Source of the DNA: Pseudooctadecabacter jejudonensis | Lineage (GTDB): Bacteria; Pseudomonadota; Alphaproteobacteria; Rhodobacterales; Rhodobacteraceae | Length of the DNA: 64,000 nucleotides | Assembly (NCBI RefSeq): GCF_900172275.1 | Contig: NZ_FWFT01000003.1 | Location: 310,001 to 374,000 of the forward strand | Reading direction: 5' to 3' | Shown: positions 8,591 to 16,437 of the stretch, piece by piece | Layout of the letters: each line of letters opens with the position of its first letter | Numbering within the stretch: the first letter of the stretch is position 1 | Notes under the pieces: generated by a model | Told to the model about the DNA's origin: nothing | The model's input: only the letters and a program-made list of their open reading frames with translations | Database searches by the model: none | Made by a program: the position numbers and the translations under genes

Positions 8591-10387
8591 TCAACTGTCC
8601 ATCTTCAGCGCCGAAATAAACGCTTCCTGCGGGATGTCCACTTTCCCGAACTGGCGCATCTTTTTCTTGCCCGCTTTCTGCTTGTCCAGCAGCTTGCGTT
8701 TCCGTGACGCATCCCCGCCATAACACTTCGCGGTGACGTCTTTGCGCATGGCGGAGAGGGTTTCTCGCGCGATGACTTTGCCGCCGATGGCCGCCTGGAT
8801 CGGGATTTTGAACATGTGGCGGGGGATCAGGTCTTTGAGTTTTTCGACCATGGCGCGGCCGCGGGCCTCGGCGCGGTCGCGGTGGACCATCATGGACAGG
8901 GCGTCCACGGGTTCTTCGTTCACCAGCACGGACATTTTGACCAGATTGTCCTCACGGTAGCCGGTCAGTTGGTAGTCAAACGACGCGTAACCTTTTGTTA
9001 CCGATTTCAGCCTATCGTAGAAGTCGAACACCACTTCGTTGAGCGGCAGGTCGTAGACGGCCATGGCGCGGGTGCCGGCGTAGGTGAGGTCTTCTTGAAT
9101 GCCGCGGCGGTCCTGGCAGAGTTTCAGGACCTCGCCCAGATATTCGTCGGGCACGAGGATCGTGGCCTTGATGCGCGGTTCGGCCACGTGATCGACCAGC
9201 GTGACGTCGGGCATGTCGGCGGGGTTGTGCAGGTCGAGCTTGGTGCCGTCCTTCATGTGGATGTGGTAGATGACGGAGGGGGCGGTGGTGATGAGTTCGA
9301 TGTCAAACTCACGCTCGATCCGGTCGCGGATGACTTCGAGGTGGAGAAGCCCGAGGAAGCCGCAGCGGAAGCCGAAGCCCAGGGCGGCGGAGGATTCCAT
9401 TTCGAACGAGAATGAGGCGTCGTTGAGGGCCAGTTTGTCGATGCTGTCACGCAGGTCTTCGAATTGGGCGCTGTCCACGGGGAAGAGGCCACAGAAGACA
9501 ACGGGTTGGGCGGGTTTGAAGCCGGGCAGCGGGGTGACTTCGCTGCGTTGGTGGGTGATCGTGTCGCCCACGCGGGTGTCGCGGACCTGTTTGATCGACG
9601 CGGTGAGGAAGCCGATTTCGCCGGGGCCGAGTTCGTCCACCGTCGTCATTTCGGGGCGGAACACGCCGATGCGGTCCACGTGGTGGATGGTGCCGTTGGA
9701 GACGAATTTGATCTTTTCGCCCTTGCGCAACTTACCGTCGATGAGGCGCACCAGAACGATCACGCCGAGGTAGCTGTCGTACCATGAATCGACCAGCATC
9801 GCCTTGAGGGGCGCATCTGCGTCGCCTTGGGGGGCGGGCAGTTGGGCGACGATGGCCTCCAACGTTTCCTCAATCCCCTGTCCGGTTTTGGCGGAGACGG
9901 CGATGGCGCCTGACGCGTCGATGCCGATCACGTCTTCGACCTGTTCGGCGACACGGTCGATGTCGGAGGCGGGCAGGTCGATCTTGTTGAAAACGGGGAC
10001 CAGTTCATGGTCCGCCTCAATCGCGTGGTAGACATTGGCGAGGGTCTGCGCCTCGACCCCTTGGGTGCTGTCCACGACCAGCAGCGAGCCTTCCACGGCG
10101 CGCATGGAACGGCTGACCTCATAGGCGAAATCGACGTGGCCGGGGGTGTCGATCAGGTTGAGGACATAGGTGGTCCCGTCTTTCGCCGTATAATCGATGC
10201 GCACGGTGTTGGCCTTGATCGTGATACCGCGTTCGCGTTCGATGTCCATACTGTCAAGAAGCTGCGCCTTCATGTCCCGTTCGGCCACCGTATTGGTGGA
10301 CTGGATCAGGCGATCAGCCAGCGTGGATTTCCCGTGGTCAATATGCGCCACGATGGAGAAATTGCGGATGTGAGCAAGGTCAGTCAT
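8591..10387 (-). CDS. lepA: Elongation factor 4 (LepA)
   Basis: Ribosomal back-translocation GTPase, 598 residues, full length. The G1 motif AHIDHGKST is at 14-22, followed by [21 protein letters not shown] and the NKID box. The C terminus [18 protein letters not shown] and VDIPQEAF is specific to LepA. The ATG at 10387 gives the standard N terminus; the frame stays open upstream but has no similarity. It is divergent, by 54 bp, from the tail-anchored protein at 10442. Confidence 0.97.
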   Translation of the reverse strand: MTDLAHIRNFSIVAHIDHGKSTLADRLIQSTNTVAERDMKAQLLDSMDIERERGITIKANTVRIDYTAKDGTTYVLNLIDTPGHVDFAYEVSRSMRAVEGSLLVVDSTQGVEAQTLANVYHAIEADHELVPVFNKIDLPASDIDRVAEQVEDVIGIDASGAIAVSAKTGQGIEETLEAIVAQLPAPQGDADAPLKAMLVDSWYDSYLGVIVLVRLIDGKLRKGEKIKFVSNGTIHHVDRIGVFRPEMTTVDELGPGEIGFLTASIKQVRDTRVGDTITHQRSEVTPLPGFKPAQPVVFCGLFPVDSAQFEDLRDSIDKLALNDASFSFEMESSAALGFGFRCGFLGLLHLEVIRDRIEREFDIELITTAPSVIYHIHMKDGTKLDLHNPADMPDVTLVDHVAEPRIKATILVPDEYLGEVLKLCQDRRGIQEDLTYAGTRAMAVYDLPLNEVVFDFYDRLKSVTKGYASFDYQLTGYREDNLVKMSVLVNEEPVDALSMMVHRDRAEARGRAMVEKLKDLIPRHMFKIPIQAAIGGKVIARETLSAMRKDVTAKCYGGDASRKRKLLDKQKAGKKKMRQFGKVDIPQEAFISALKMDS

Positions 10388-10441
10388 ACGTTGGGATATG
10401 GCGCGGTCAGGGGGGTTTGGCAATGGGGTTTGGTGAGGGGG

Positions 10442-11914
10442 ATGGTCGCAGTGGGTGAGGTGGATTTTTCGGATGAGAAAGAGGCGGAAGCTTGGTTCGA
10501 GACACAGAGCAGAGAAACTTGTTCCGCGATCGCTGCCCGCTGTGCCATCAGGGCCATGAGCCAAAATTGGGAAGCCGTTCCGCTCAAACCCAATGACTTA
10601 ACCTTAAGTCAATTGAGGGCGGTGTTGATTGCCGCGTGTCGTGCTTCGTCATCTATCAAAAAACCACAAAGTTTCTGGACTTCCATTTACGGCCTCAATG
10701 GTTCGGCCGGATATTCGCTCGCCGCGCCTGCCCCCCTTCTTGCGGCATCTATGGCTTTGCGGTGCGCCCTATCATCGCGAAACGATTGGCCACCTAGCGG
10801 CACAGCCGCCGCCGAAGCGGTAAAAGCAGCGTCACGCGCCGTAGAGCCTTTTGGTACTACTCCGCTGCTTGCTGCAATGCGCTGGGACACCCAAAATTTG
10901 GGATCGCTGTTGGCACAGCCCGTTTGGAGCGGCGCAACACCCCCCGATTCCGTTCAAGGAAAACACGACGCGTTCCTGAAGGTTATAGGCCATTCGGAAC
11001 ATTTGAAATTTTGGCGCAGGTTTTATGAGGGTATGTGGAACGGTACCTTTGATGAATGGGCTCTCGCGTTTGAGGTTATTCAGATCCCAGAGGAAGACTG
11101 GGAAAAAGGGTATGAGCATATTGGCGAGGTCATTTCGGGAATTGAGGCGCGGTTACTTGCTGAACGCGCGCCACTTGCTGAACGGATTGTTTTTGATGAA
11201 GACAGTGAAATCTTCACTGTCGAGCCAATCCCCCTGGAGAACGCACCCCTTATCCAGACAATCACTCAGCGCATTGAGGACTGCCTCGATGATGCACTAA
11301 ACGGGTGCAACGGATTGCGGCCCGACGAAAGCGTCGTGACCAAGTTGCGTCGGGCGAACAGCCGCTATTCGAACAATCCGCAACGTCTAGAGATGGACTA
11401 TACAGCGGCTGCGGCGTCGTTGCGGCGTTTGTCAGACAGTGGCGAGATCGCAGAGACGGAAGACAACCTTGATCTGCGGGAAGCCGTCGAAGATGGCGTG
11501 CGCGCCCTTCGTGCCAATCACCCCGACATTGCTGCCAATCGACACCAGTTGGCAAAGCTGCGGATGGCAGAAATGGACAGCGACGCGGTTGACTTGCTCG
11601 AAGATGCGAAACCCGTGCTTGAGGCTTTGTCGAGCGGCGCTTTACAGGAAGATTTTGCCGATGACATCCCGCAGCTAATCAATGACGCAACTTTGCCTTT
11701 ACCAACCGGCGCGCCACCTTTGCCGGGTGCTGATGAGGCGACGCGGATCTTTAGCCGCGTGTCTCGGATGAAGTTGATCTACGACGACTTGACCGAAAAA
11801 GGGGCCACCGTTTTCGACAGTAAGGGATTCAAAACAGCGCGGCTGGGGCTGACCATCGGTGCGATGCTTTCGGCGCTGGTGAGTTTGGGATTGTTAATCA
11901 TCGGGGTTGTTTAA
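10442..11914 (+). CDS. Tail-anchored protein of unknown function
   Basis: A 490-residue acidic protein that I do not recognise. The first 460 residues are soluble and rich in Ala, Glu and Asp helices; a region around 195-260 reads [20 protein letters not shown] and [11 protein letters not shown]. The last 25 residues form one hydrophobic helix ([20 protein letters not shown]) with almost nothing after it, so the bulk should be cytoplasmic and anchored by its tail. The ATG at 10442 is the first good start after lepA; a GTG at 10451 has better spacing from GGGGGATG and is an alternative. Confidence 0.7.
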   Translation: MVAVGEVDFSDEKEAEAWFETQSRETCSAIAARCAIRAMSQNWEAVPLKPNDLTLSQLRAVLIAACRASSSIKKPQSFWTSIYGLNGSAGYSLAAPAPLLAASMALRCALSSRNDWPPSGTAAAEAVKAASRAVEPFGTTPLLAAMRWDTQNLGSLLAQPVWSGATPPDSVQGKHDAFLKVIGHSEHLKFWRRFYEGMWNGTFDEWALAFEVIQIPEEDWEKGYEHIGEVISGIEARLLAERAPLAERIVFDEDSEIFTVEPIPLENAPLIQTITQRIEDCLDDALNGCNGLRPDESVVTKLRRANSRYSNNPQRLEMDYTAAAASLRRLSDSGEIAETEDNLDLREAVEDGVRALRANHPDIAANRHQLAKLRMAEMDSDAVDLLEDAKPVLEALSSGALQEDFADDIPQLINDATLPLPTGAPPLPGADEATRIFSRVSRMKLIYDDLTEKGATVFDSKGFKTARLGLTIGAMLSALVSLGLLIIGVV

Positions 11915-12180
11915 CAATTTTCCAATCTGTCGCTAAGGACCGCGACCGAGCCTGGGTGGGCGCATTGGGACGAGCATTTGATGTGCCGCATCGCAGACGT
12001 CGCCACGTCAGCTCTTTTCGTGACCTTGCAAATGCGCCCTCCCGGGGGGAGGGTCGGGCGCGGTCCGGCGGTGCCGTCCCAGTGCCCCCCCAAACGTGAA
12101 TTGCCCCCTCCCGGCCCCCGTGCCATACTCATCCCAGCAGATAACGCCCAAGCCAAAAAATCGGCGGGTCAGAGTGAGGT

Positions 12181-12504
12181 ATGATGATGCGGGTATTCGT
12201 GATGATGACGTGTGTTTTGGCACTGGCGGCCTGTGGCGGGCGGTCTGGTGTGCGCGGGGTGGATGGACCGATTGCGCAGGCGTGTTTGGCCGCCGACAGA
12301 TCAGCCGCGTCGCCTGCCTTGTGTTCGTGCGTCCAACGGGTGGCAAATGCGGAACTGAGCAGCCGCGACCGATCCCGCGTCGCGTCGTTTTTTGACGATC
12401 CTGAGGTCGCCCATGCCACCAAAATCTCAGACACGCGGGCCAATGATGCGTTTTGGGATCGCTACCGGTCGTTTATTTCCCAAGCGCGCAATACCTGCGG
12501 ATAA
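12181..12504 (+). CDS. Small lipoprotein
   Basis: A 107-residue predicted lipoprotein. A short basic start and hydrophobic segment end in the lipobox LAAC with Cys18, followed by GG. The mature part has three more Cys (ACLAA, CSC) and is otherwise polar. Three consecutive ATGs at 12181, 12184 and 12187 follow GTGAGG; the third has the best spacing and may be the real start. The 3' end overlaps the convergent phosphatase gene by 32 bp. Family unknown. Confidence 0.75.
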   Translation: MMMRVFVMMTCVLALAACGGRSGVRGVDGPIAQACLAADRSAASPALCSCVQRVANAELSSRDRSRVASFFDDPEVAHATKISDTRANDAFWDRYRSFISQARNTCG

Positions 12505-12907
12505 GGGCGTCGGCGGCGTCCTCGATTATGGTTAATGCGCCGGTGAAATCGCGGGTGTAATAGGGATCGGGCACGGCCTGCCCGTCTTCGCGCATCAAGA
12601 TGACGGGGGTTTGGGTGGCTGGCGGCCGCTGGGCCTCGATCTCCTCCAGGTTCTCCGCGTCCATGGCGACGATCAGGTCGAAGGCATTGAAATCACGGGG
12701 TTTAAACTGGCGTGCCCGCAGGCGGCTGAGGTCGTAACCCGCAACCGATGCGGCCTGTTGCATGGGGCCGTAGGGCGGCTTGCCGATGTGGTAGGACGCC
12801 GTGCCCGCGCTCTCAAGGTGCAGATGAGGGGCCTTGGCGCGCACCACGGCCTCCGCCGTAGGAGAGCGGCAGATGTTGCCCAGACAGACGAAGAGAATAC
12901 GTTGCAT
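12473..12907 (-). CDS. Low-molecular-weight protein-tyrosine phosphatase
   Basis: A 144-residue cytosolic phosphatase with the active-site loop CLGNICRS (nucleophile Cys8, Arg14) at the extreme N terminus and the general-acid loop DPYY at 114-117. These positions are diagnostic of the LMW-PTP family, which dephosphorylates tyrosine kinases or small substrates. The ATG at 12907 sits 27 bp from the divergent sir2 start, so the genes share a very short promoter region. Confidence 0.93.
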   Translation of the reverse strand: MQRILFVCLGNICRSPTAEAVVRAKAPHLHLESAGTASYHIGKPPYGPMQQAASVAGYDLSRLRARQFKPRDFNAFDLIVAMDAENLEEIEAQRPPATQTPVILMREDGQAVPDPYYTRDFTGALTIIEDAADALIRRYCALGK

Positions 12908-12934
12908 GGGAACAGTATAGGGGGGCCGCGCGGG

Positions 12935-13615
12935 ATGCGCATTGTGATTTTGACCGGCGCGGGGATCAGCGCGGAAAGCGGGATGGGGACGTTTCGAGAT
13001 AAGGGGGGGCTTTGGGAGAACCCCGACCTGATGAAGCTGGCCACGCCTGAGGGGTTCGCGGCGGATCCGGCGGCTGTCCATGCGTGGTACAACATGCGCC
13101 GCGCCAAGGTGCGGTCATGCCAGCCCAATGCGGCCCATGTGGCGCTGGCCGCCCTGCAGCAGGACCCGCGAGCAGAGGTCACTTTGGTGACGCAGAACGT
13201 CGATGATTTGCATGAGAGGGCGGGATCACATGATGTCATCCACATGCATGGCACGCACCTGCGGGCGCTTTGTGTGGACTGCGGCGCGCGGTGGCCTGCG
13301 CCCTCACAGATGACGGTGGACACGCGGTGCGCCTGTGGTGGGGCCGCACGGCCGGATGTCGTCTGGTTTGGCGAGGTCCCCTATCACATGGACCGCGTGG
13401 GCGCCGCCCTGACACAGGCGGATCTCTTCGTGGCCATCGGCACCAGCGGCGTGGTCTATCCTGCGGCGGGCTTTGTGCGCGTGGCCCGCCAGGCGGGGGC
13501 AGATACGTTGGAAATCAACCTTGCCCCCAGCGAACGCGCCACGGAATTTGCCCGCAGCGCGTTTGGCCCCGCCACGCAGACGGTGCCTGCATGGGTGGCA
13601 GAGGTCTTGGCCTAG
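12935..13615 (+). CDS. Sir2-family NAD-dependent deacylase
   Basis: A 226-residue sirtuin removing acyl groups from lysines with NAD. Visible motifs are GAGISAESGMGTFR (8-21), TQNVDDLHERAG, catalytic His105 in MHG, and four zinc cysteines (113, 116, 132, 134). WYNMRR at 51-56 contains the Tyr52-x-x-Arg55 pair that in class III sirtuins such as CobB/SIRT5 binds succinyl or malonyl groups, so desuccinylase activity is likely. Its stop abuts the stop of the convergent copper chaperone. Confidence 0.93.
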   Translation: MRIVILTGAGISAESGMGTFRDKGGLWENPDLMKLATPEGFAADPAAVHAWYNMRRAKVRSCQPNAAHVALAALQQDPRAEVTLVTQNVDDLHERAGSHDVIHMHGTHLRALCVDCGARWPAPSQMTVDTRCACGGAARPDVVWFGEVPYHMDRVGAALTQADLFVAIGTSGVVYPAAGFVRVARQAGADTLEINLAPSERATEFARSAFGPATQTVPAWVAEVLA

Positions 13616-14122
13616 TCAGTGATCGTGGGAGGACTGATCCTCGCCCGCGCCATGATCGCCATGTCCGCCATGCCCGCCATGGGCGCCCGCATCCACACGG
13701 TCCTGATCGACAGGGATCTCAACCACCAGATCGTCGGCGTTTTCGAACTGAAAGGTGATCGTAACGATCTCATCTTGTTCAAAGGGATCAGTCAGCCCCA
13801 TGAACATCACATGTTCAGCGCCGCGCTTCATGATGATTTCACCACCCGCCGGCAGCGCCATCCCCTCTTCCACATGCACCATGCGCATGACGCCATCCGC
13901 GTCCTCGATATGGGTGTGCAATTCCACCCGTGCCGCCGCATCAGAGGTGACAGAGACGATCCGGTCATCGACCTCACCGTGGTTGTGGATCACCATAAAG
14001 GCGGCCCCGGCCATTGGGTTGGACGACCGCGCGTAAGCGTCGTGAACTTCGATATCCGCCCATGCAGGGGCGGCAAAAGTGGCGGCCATCAGGCCCGCAA
14101 AAAGAGTGGTTTTGAAAGACAT
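13616..14122 (-). CDS. Periplasmic copper chaperone, PCu(A)C family
   Basis: A 168-residue exported protein. The signal peptide MSFKTTLFAGLMAATFAAPAWA ends around residue 22. The mature domain has the PCuAC copper site: His and Met residues in ELHTHIED, MRMVH and RGAEHVMFMGL. The tail is His-rich (repeats of HGGHGGHGDHG, ending SSHDH), extra metal-binding capacity seen in many members. PCuAC proteins deliver Cu(I) to cytochrome oxidases. It is 43 bp downstream of a small Cys-containing exported protein and probably cotranscribed with it. Confidence 0.9.
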   Translation of the reverse strand: MSFKTTLFAGLMAATFAAPAWADIEVHDAYARSSNPMAGAAFMVIHNHGEVDDRIVSVTSDAAARVELHTHIEDADGVMRMVHVEEGMALPAGGEIIMKRGAEHVMFMGLTDPFEQDEIVTITFQFENADDLVVEIPVDQDRVDAGAHGGHGGHGDHGAGEDQSSHDH

Positions 14123-14165
14123 GTGGTCTCTCCCCGTATTTGATCTGAGAATTTATGAAAAAGGA

Positions 14166-14516
14166 TCAGATCAAAACAGGTGGCCCACGTGCCGATGGCG
14201 AAAGAACAACAGGGCGCGTCTCGTGGGGGCCCTGCTCCACCGCGACAAGGGTCCAGACCAGATCGGCAGACACCGCTACTTTGACATCTGCGCGCGTATC
14301 CGCCAGCGCCGTCAAAGCGCAATCAGGACAGATTTGAACGGCCTCCATCGGCTGGCCCTGATGATCGACAGTGACCACCTGAACACCATGCCCCGTGCAC
14401 AGCACAATTTGGCCGGCCGCGTCTTTCATCACGCCACGCGCAACGGCCATGTGCTGTGACGTCCCAGCAATCAACAGCGCAAGGCCAAACAAGATACAAC
14501 GCATCAAACCGCTCAT
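14166..14516 (-). CDS. Small exported CxxC protein, DUF2946-like
   Basis: A 116-residue protein with a hydrophobic signal segment (LMRCILFGLALLIAGTS) and a mature part containing LCTGHG and CPDC. This pattern resembles the short exported proteins (DUF2946-like) found next to copper-handling genes; I am not certain of the family. It lies directly upstream of the PCuAC copper chaperone on the same strand, which supports a metal or thiol role in the periplasm. An internal ATG at 14504 is an alternative start. Confidence 0.68.
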   Translation of the reverse strand: MSGLMRCILFGLALLIAGTSQHMAVARGVMKDAAGQIVLCTGHGVQVVTVDHQGQPMEAVQICPDCALTALADTRADVKVAVSADLVWTLVAVEQGPHETRPVVLSPSARGPPVLI

Positions 14517-14605
14517 GAGGGCGGGGTATCAGGCCGGCGCCCCCGACAAAAGCGCCAAAATGGTCGCAGCACACGCGCCTTCTCGTGCTGGCAGCCCCCC
14601 CCTGC

Positions 14606-14629
14606 TTCTTTGGGTCAAAAATACCTAAA
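14606..14629 (-). repeat. Dispersed 24-nt repeat, copy 1
   Basis: Minus-strand copy of a 24-nt sequence (TTTAGGTATTTTTG then ACCCAAAGAA) that recurs identically at 32048-32071 and 47201-47224. It lies 90 nt upstream of the DUF2946-like start in the same orientation. All three copies are intergenic. Confidence 0.8.
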
Positions 14630-14671
14630 CTCCGCACTGTCCACTGCCACACCGCCGGCACGTGAGGCCCC

Positions 14672-14694
14672 GCGCATTTTCGTAGAAAATGCGC
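14672..14694. repeat. Perfect 10-bp stem-loop
   Basis: GCGCATTTTC (14672-14681), loop GTA, GAAAATGCGC (14685-14694). It forms part of the non-coding 14517-14839 stretch, together with the 24-nt repeat and the 20-bp tandem repeats. No gene is visible there. Confidence 0.75.
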
Positions 14695-14701
14695 CCCCGC
14701 C

Positions 14702-14779
14702 CGCCGCAGGCGCAAAATGGCCCGCCACAGGCGCAAACAGGTCGCCACAGGCGCAAACAGCCCGCCGCAGGCGCGGGCC
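14702..14779. repeat. Four tandem copies of a 20-bp unit
   Basis: Units of the form CGCCACAGGCGCAAACAGG start at 14702, 14723, 14743 and 14763 (periods 21, 20, 20). The outer copies have CGCCGCAGG in place of CGCCACAGG. The array lies just beyond the rpmB terminator and encodes nothing convincing. Confidence 0.85.
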
Positions 14780-14780
14780 A

Positions 14781-14815
14781 AAGAAAAAGGCCCGCGACCT
14801 TGCGGTGCGGGCCTT
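14781..14815 (-). terminator. Rho-independent terminator of rpmB
   Basis: On the minus strand AAGGCCCGC and GCGGGCCTT (14807-14815 and 14787-14795) form a perfect 9-bp stem with an 11-nt loop, followed by TTTTCTTT. It begins 25 nt after the rpmB stop. Confidence 0.85.
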
Positions 14816-14839
14816 CATTCTCACATCAGGGGATGTGGC

Positions 14840-15127
14840 TTAGACAGCCGCCATCGCCTTGTTGATCTCTTTTTTCACTTTCAACGCCGCATCGCTCAGC
14901 TCGGCGTCTTTGGCTTTCGCCATGAACGCGTCCAGACCGCCGCGGTGGTCCACGGTGCGCAGTGCAGCAGAGGAAATGCGGAACTTGAAGGACCGGCCCA
15001 GCACGTCGGACTGCAAAGACACGTCTTGCAGGTTGGGCAGGAACCGACGCCGCGTTTTGTTGTTGGCGTGGCTTACGTTGTTGCCCGTCATCGGGCCTTT
15101 TCCGGTCAATTCGCAGCGGCGCGACAT
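14840..15127 (-). CDS. rpmB: 50S ribosomal protein L28
   Basis: A 95-residue ribosomal protein of the large subunit. The start [20 protein letters not shown] and the following [14 protein letters not shown] are the conserved L28 N terminus. It is of the longer alphaproteobacterial type with a Lys-rich C-terminal helix. AAGGAAG precedes the ATG, and a strong intrinsic terminator follows, so it is likely a single-gene unit. Confidence 0.97.
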   Translation of the reverse strand: MSRRCELTGKGPMTGNNVSHANNKTRRRFLPNLQDVSLQSDVLGRSFKFRISSAALRTVDHRGGLDAFMAKAKDAELSDAALKVKKEINKAMAAV

Positions 15128-15346
15128 GGCAATCTTCCTTTTACAGGCAGGCCATCACCACAATGAGGGGGAGGCCTATGGGTCAAACGGTTTAGACCGC
15201 GCACAGGCACGGCCCCAAATTCAGTGTGCGGGACGTAGAAGGATTCCGTCCCCCCGTCAACCCGCTTTCAGCCCGTTTTCCCCCTTCCCCCTGGGCAAAG
15301 CCCCGTTTGCGCGCAGCAGACACGCCCGATGCCCCACCCATGGCCC

Positions 15347-16324
15347 TTATGGCTTGAAAAGACTTGCGATGAGGGCGTCTGCGGCGGCGGCGGGACGGAT
15401 CTTGCCCGCGGTCACGTCCTCTTCCAGCCGCGCCAGCTGCGCTTTGATCGCGGGATCGGCCGTGAGGCGGGACAACAGGCCGGATCGGACCTCTTCGTGG
15501 AACCAATATCGGGCCTGATCGGTGCGCCGCTGGGCCCAGACGCCGCTGTCGCGACGCCAGTTGACCAAGGCCTGCATCTCATCCCACGCCGCCGCGATGC
15601 CGCTGTCTTCCAGGGCGGAGACAGCCACCGCCTTGGGAAAATCATCCGGGTCCTGGGGCCGTTTGCGCAGCAAGCGCAGCGCGCCTGCGTAATCGGCGCA
15701 GGTGCGGGTGGCCTGGGCGCGCAGATCGCCGTCGGCTTTGTTCACAAGGATCATATCGCAGGTTTCCATGATCCCGCGTTTGACGCCCTGCAATTCATCC
15801 CCGCCCGCGGGGGCCAGCAGCAGCAAAAACAGATCGGACATTTCGGCCACGGCGGTCTCGGATTGGCCCACGCCGACGGTTTCGATCAACACCACGTCAA
15901 AGCCCGCGGCCTCACACAGGGCAATCGCCTCACGGGTGCGGCGTGCCACGCCGCCCAGTTGCGATTGCGACGGCGAGGGGCGGATGAAGGCATTGGGATC
16001 CCGGCTGAGCAGATCCATCCGCGTCTTATCCCCCAAAATCGACCCGCCCGAGCGCGCGGAGCTTGGATCCACCGCCAGCACGGCCACGCGTTTGCCAAGC
16101 CCCGTCAGCATCTTGCCGAAGGCCTCGATGAAGGTGGATTTGCCCACGCCTGGTGTACCAGAGAGGCCGATGCGCAGGGCCGCGCGGTCGGTGCCAAGCT
16201 TTGTCAACAAAGCTTGGGCCGTGGCGCGATCCTCGGCTTTGGTGCTTTCGACCAGCGTGATGGCGCGGGCCAGCGCACGGCGGTCGCCGGCGCGCAGTTT
16301 TTCGGCTGTGGTCGCGATATCCAT
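15347..16324 (-). CDS. meaB: Methylmalonyl-CoA mutase chaperone GTPase MeaB
   Basis: A G3E-type P-loop GTPase that loads and protects the B12 cofactor of methylmalonyl-CoA mutase (ArgK/MeaB family). The 325-residue product has Walker [10 protein letters not shown] (56-64), [20 protein letters not shown], the ETVGVGQSE switch and the NKAD base motif. A mutase gene is not in the window, but methylmalonyl-CoA epimerase and prpE are, so the pathway is present and scattered. It is divergent from hrpB. Confidence 0.95.
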   Translation of the reverse strand: MDIATTAEKLRAGDRRALARAITLVESTKAEDRATAQALLTKLGTDRAALRIGLSGTPGVGKSTFIEAFGKMLTGLGKRVAVLAVDPSSARSGGSILGDKTRMDLLSRDPNAFIRPSPSQSQLGGVARRTREAIALCEAAGFDVVLIETVGVGQSETAVAEMSDLFLLLLAPAGGDELQGVKRGIMETCDMILVNKADGDLRAQATRTCADYAGALRLLRKRPQDPDDFPKAVAVSALEDSGIAAAWDEMQALVNWRRDSGVWAQRRTDQARYWFHEEVRSGLLSRLTADPAIKAQLARLEEDVTAGKIRPAAAADALIASLFKP

Positions 16325-16370
16325 GGCGCTTTATCGGCAGCCGACCTCTTGGTGTCCAGCGGCGTGATGT

Positions 16371-16393
16371 GAGTTTTTTTGGTCAGATGAAGG
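16371..16393 (+). repeat. Dispersed GGTCAGATGAAG repeat, copy a
   Basis: GAGTTTTTTT followed by GGTCAGATGAAGG, 45 nt before the hrpB start and in the same orientation. Related copies are at 22412-22433, 27468-27490, 40634-40656 and 50686-50707. Confidence 0.75.
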
Positions 16394-16437
16394 GGTGGGC
16401 GGTTGACCTTGACCATTGCACGGGGTGCAAAGAGGCA

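Noticed and set aside
10007-10441. Upstream extension of the tail-anchored protein
   Set aside because: It lies antisense to the lepA GTPase domain and has the composition of a shadow frame.
11915-12180. Possible gene or RNA between the tail-anchored protein and the lipoprotein
   Set aside because: Only low-complexity GC-rich frames and a CCCTCCCGGGGGGAGGG stem near 12040 are visible; no start site or conserved motif supports a gene.
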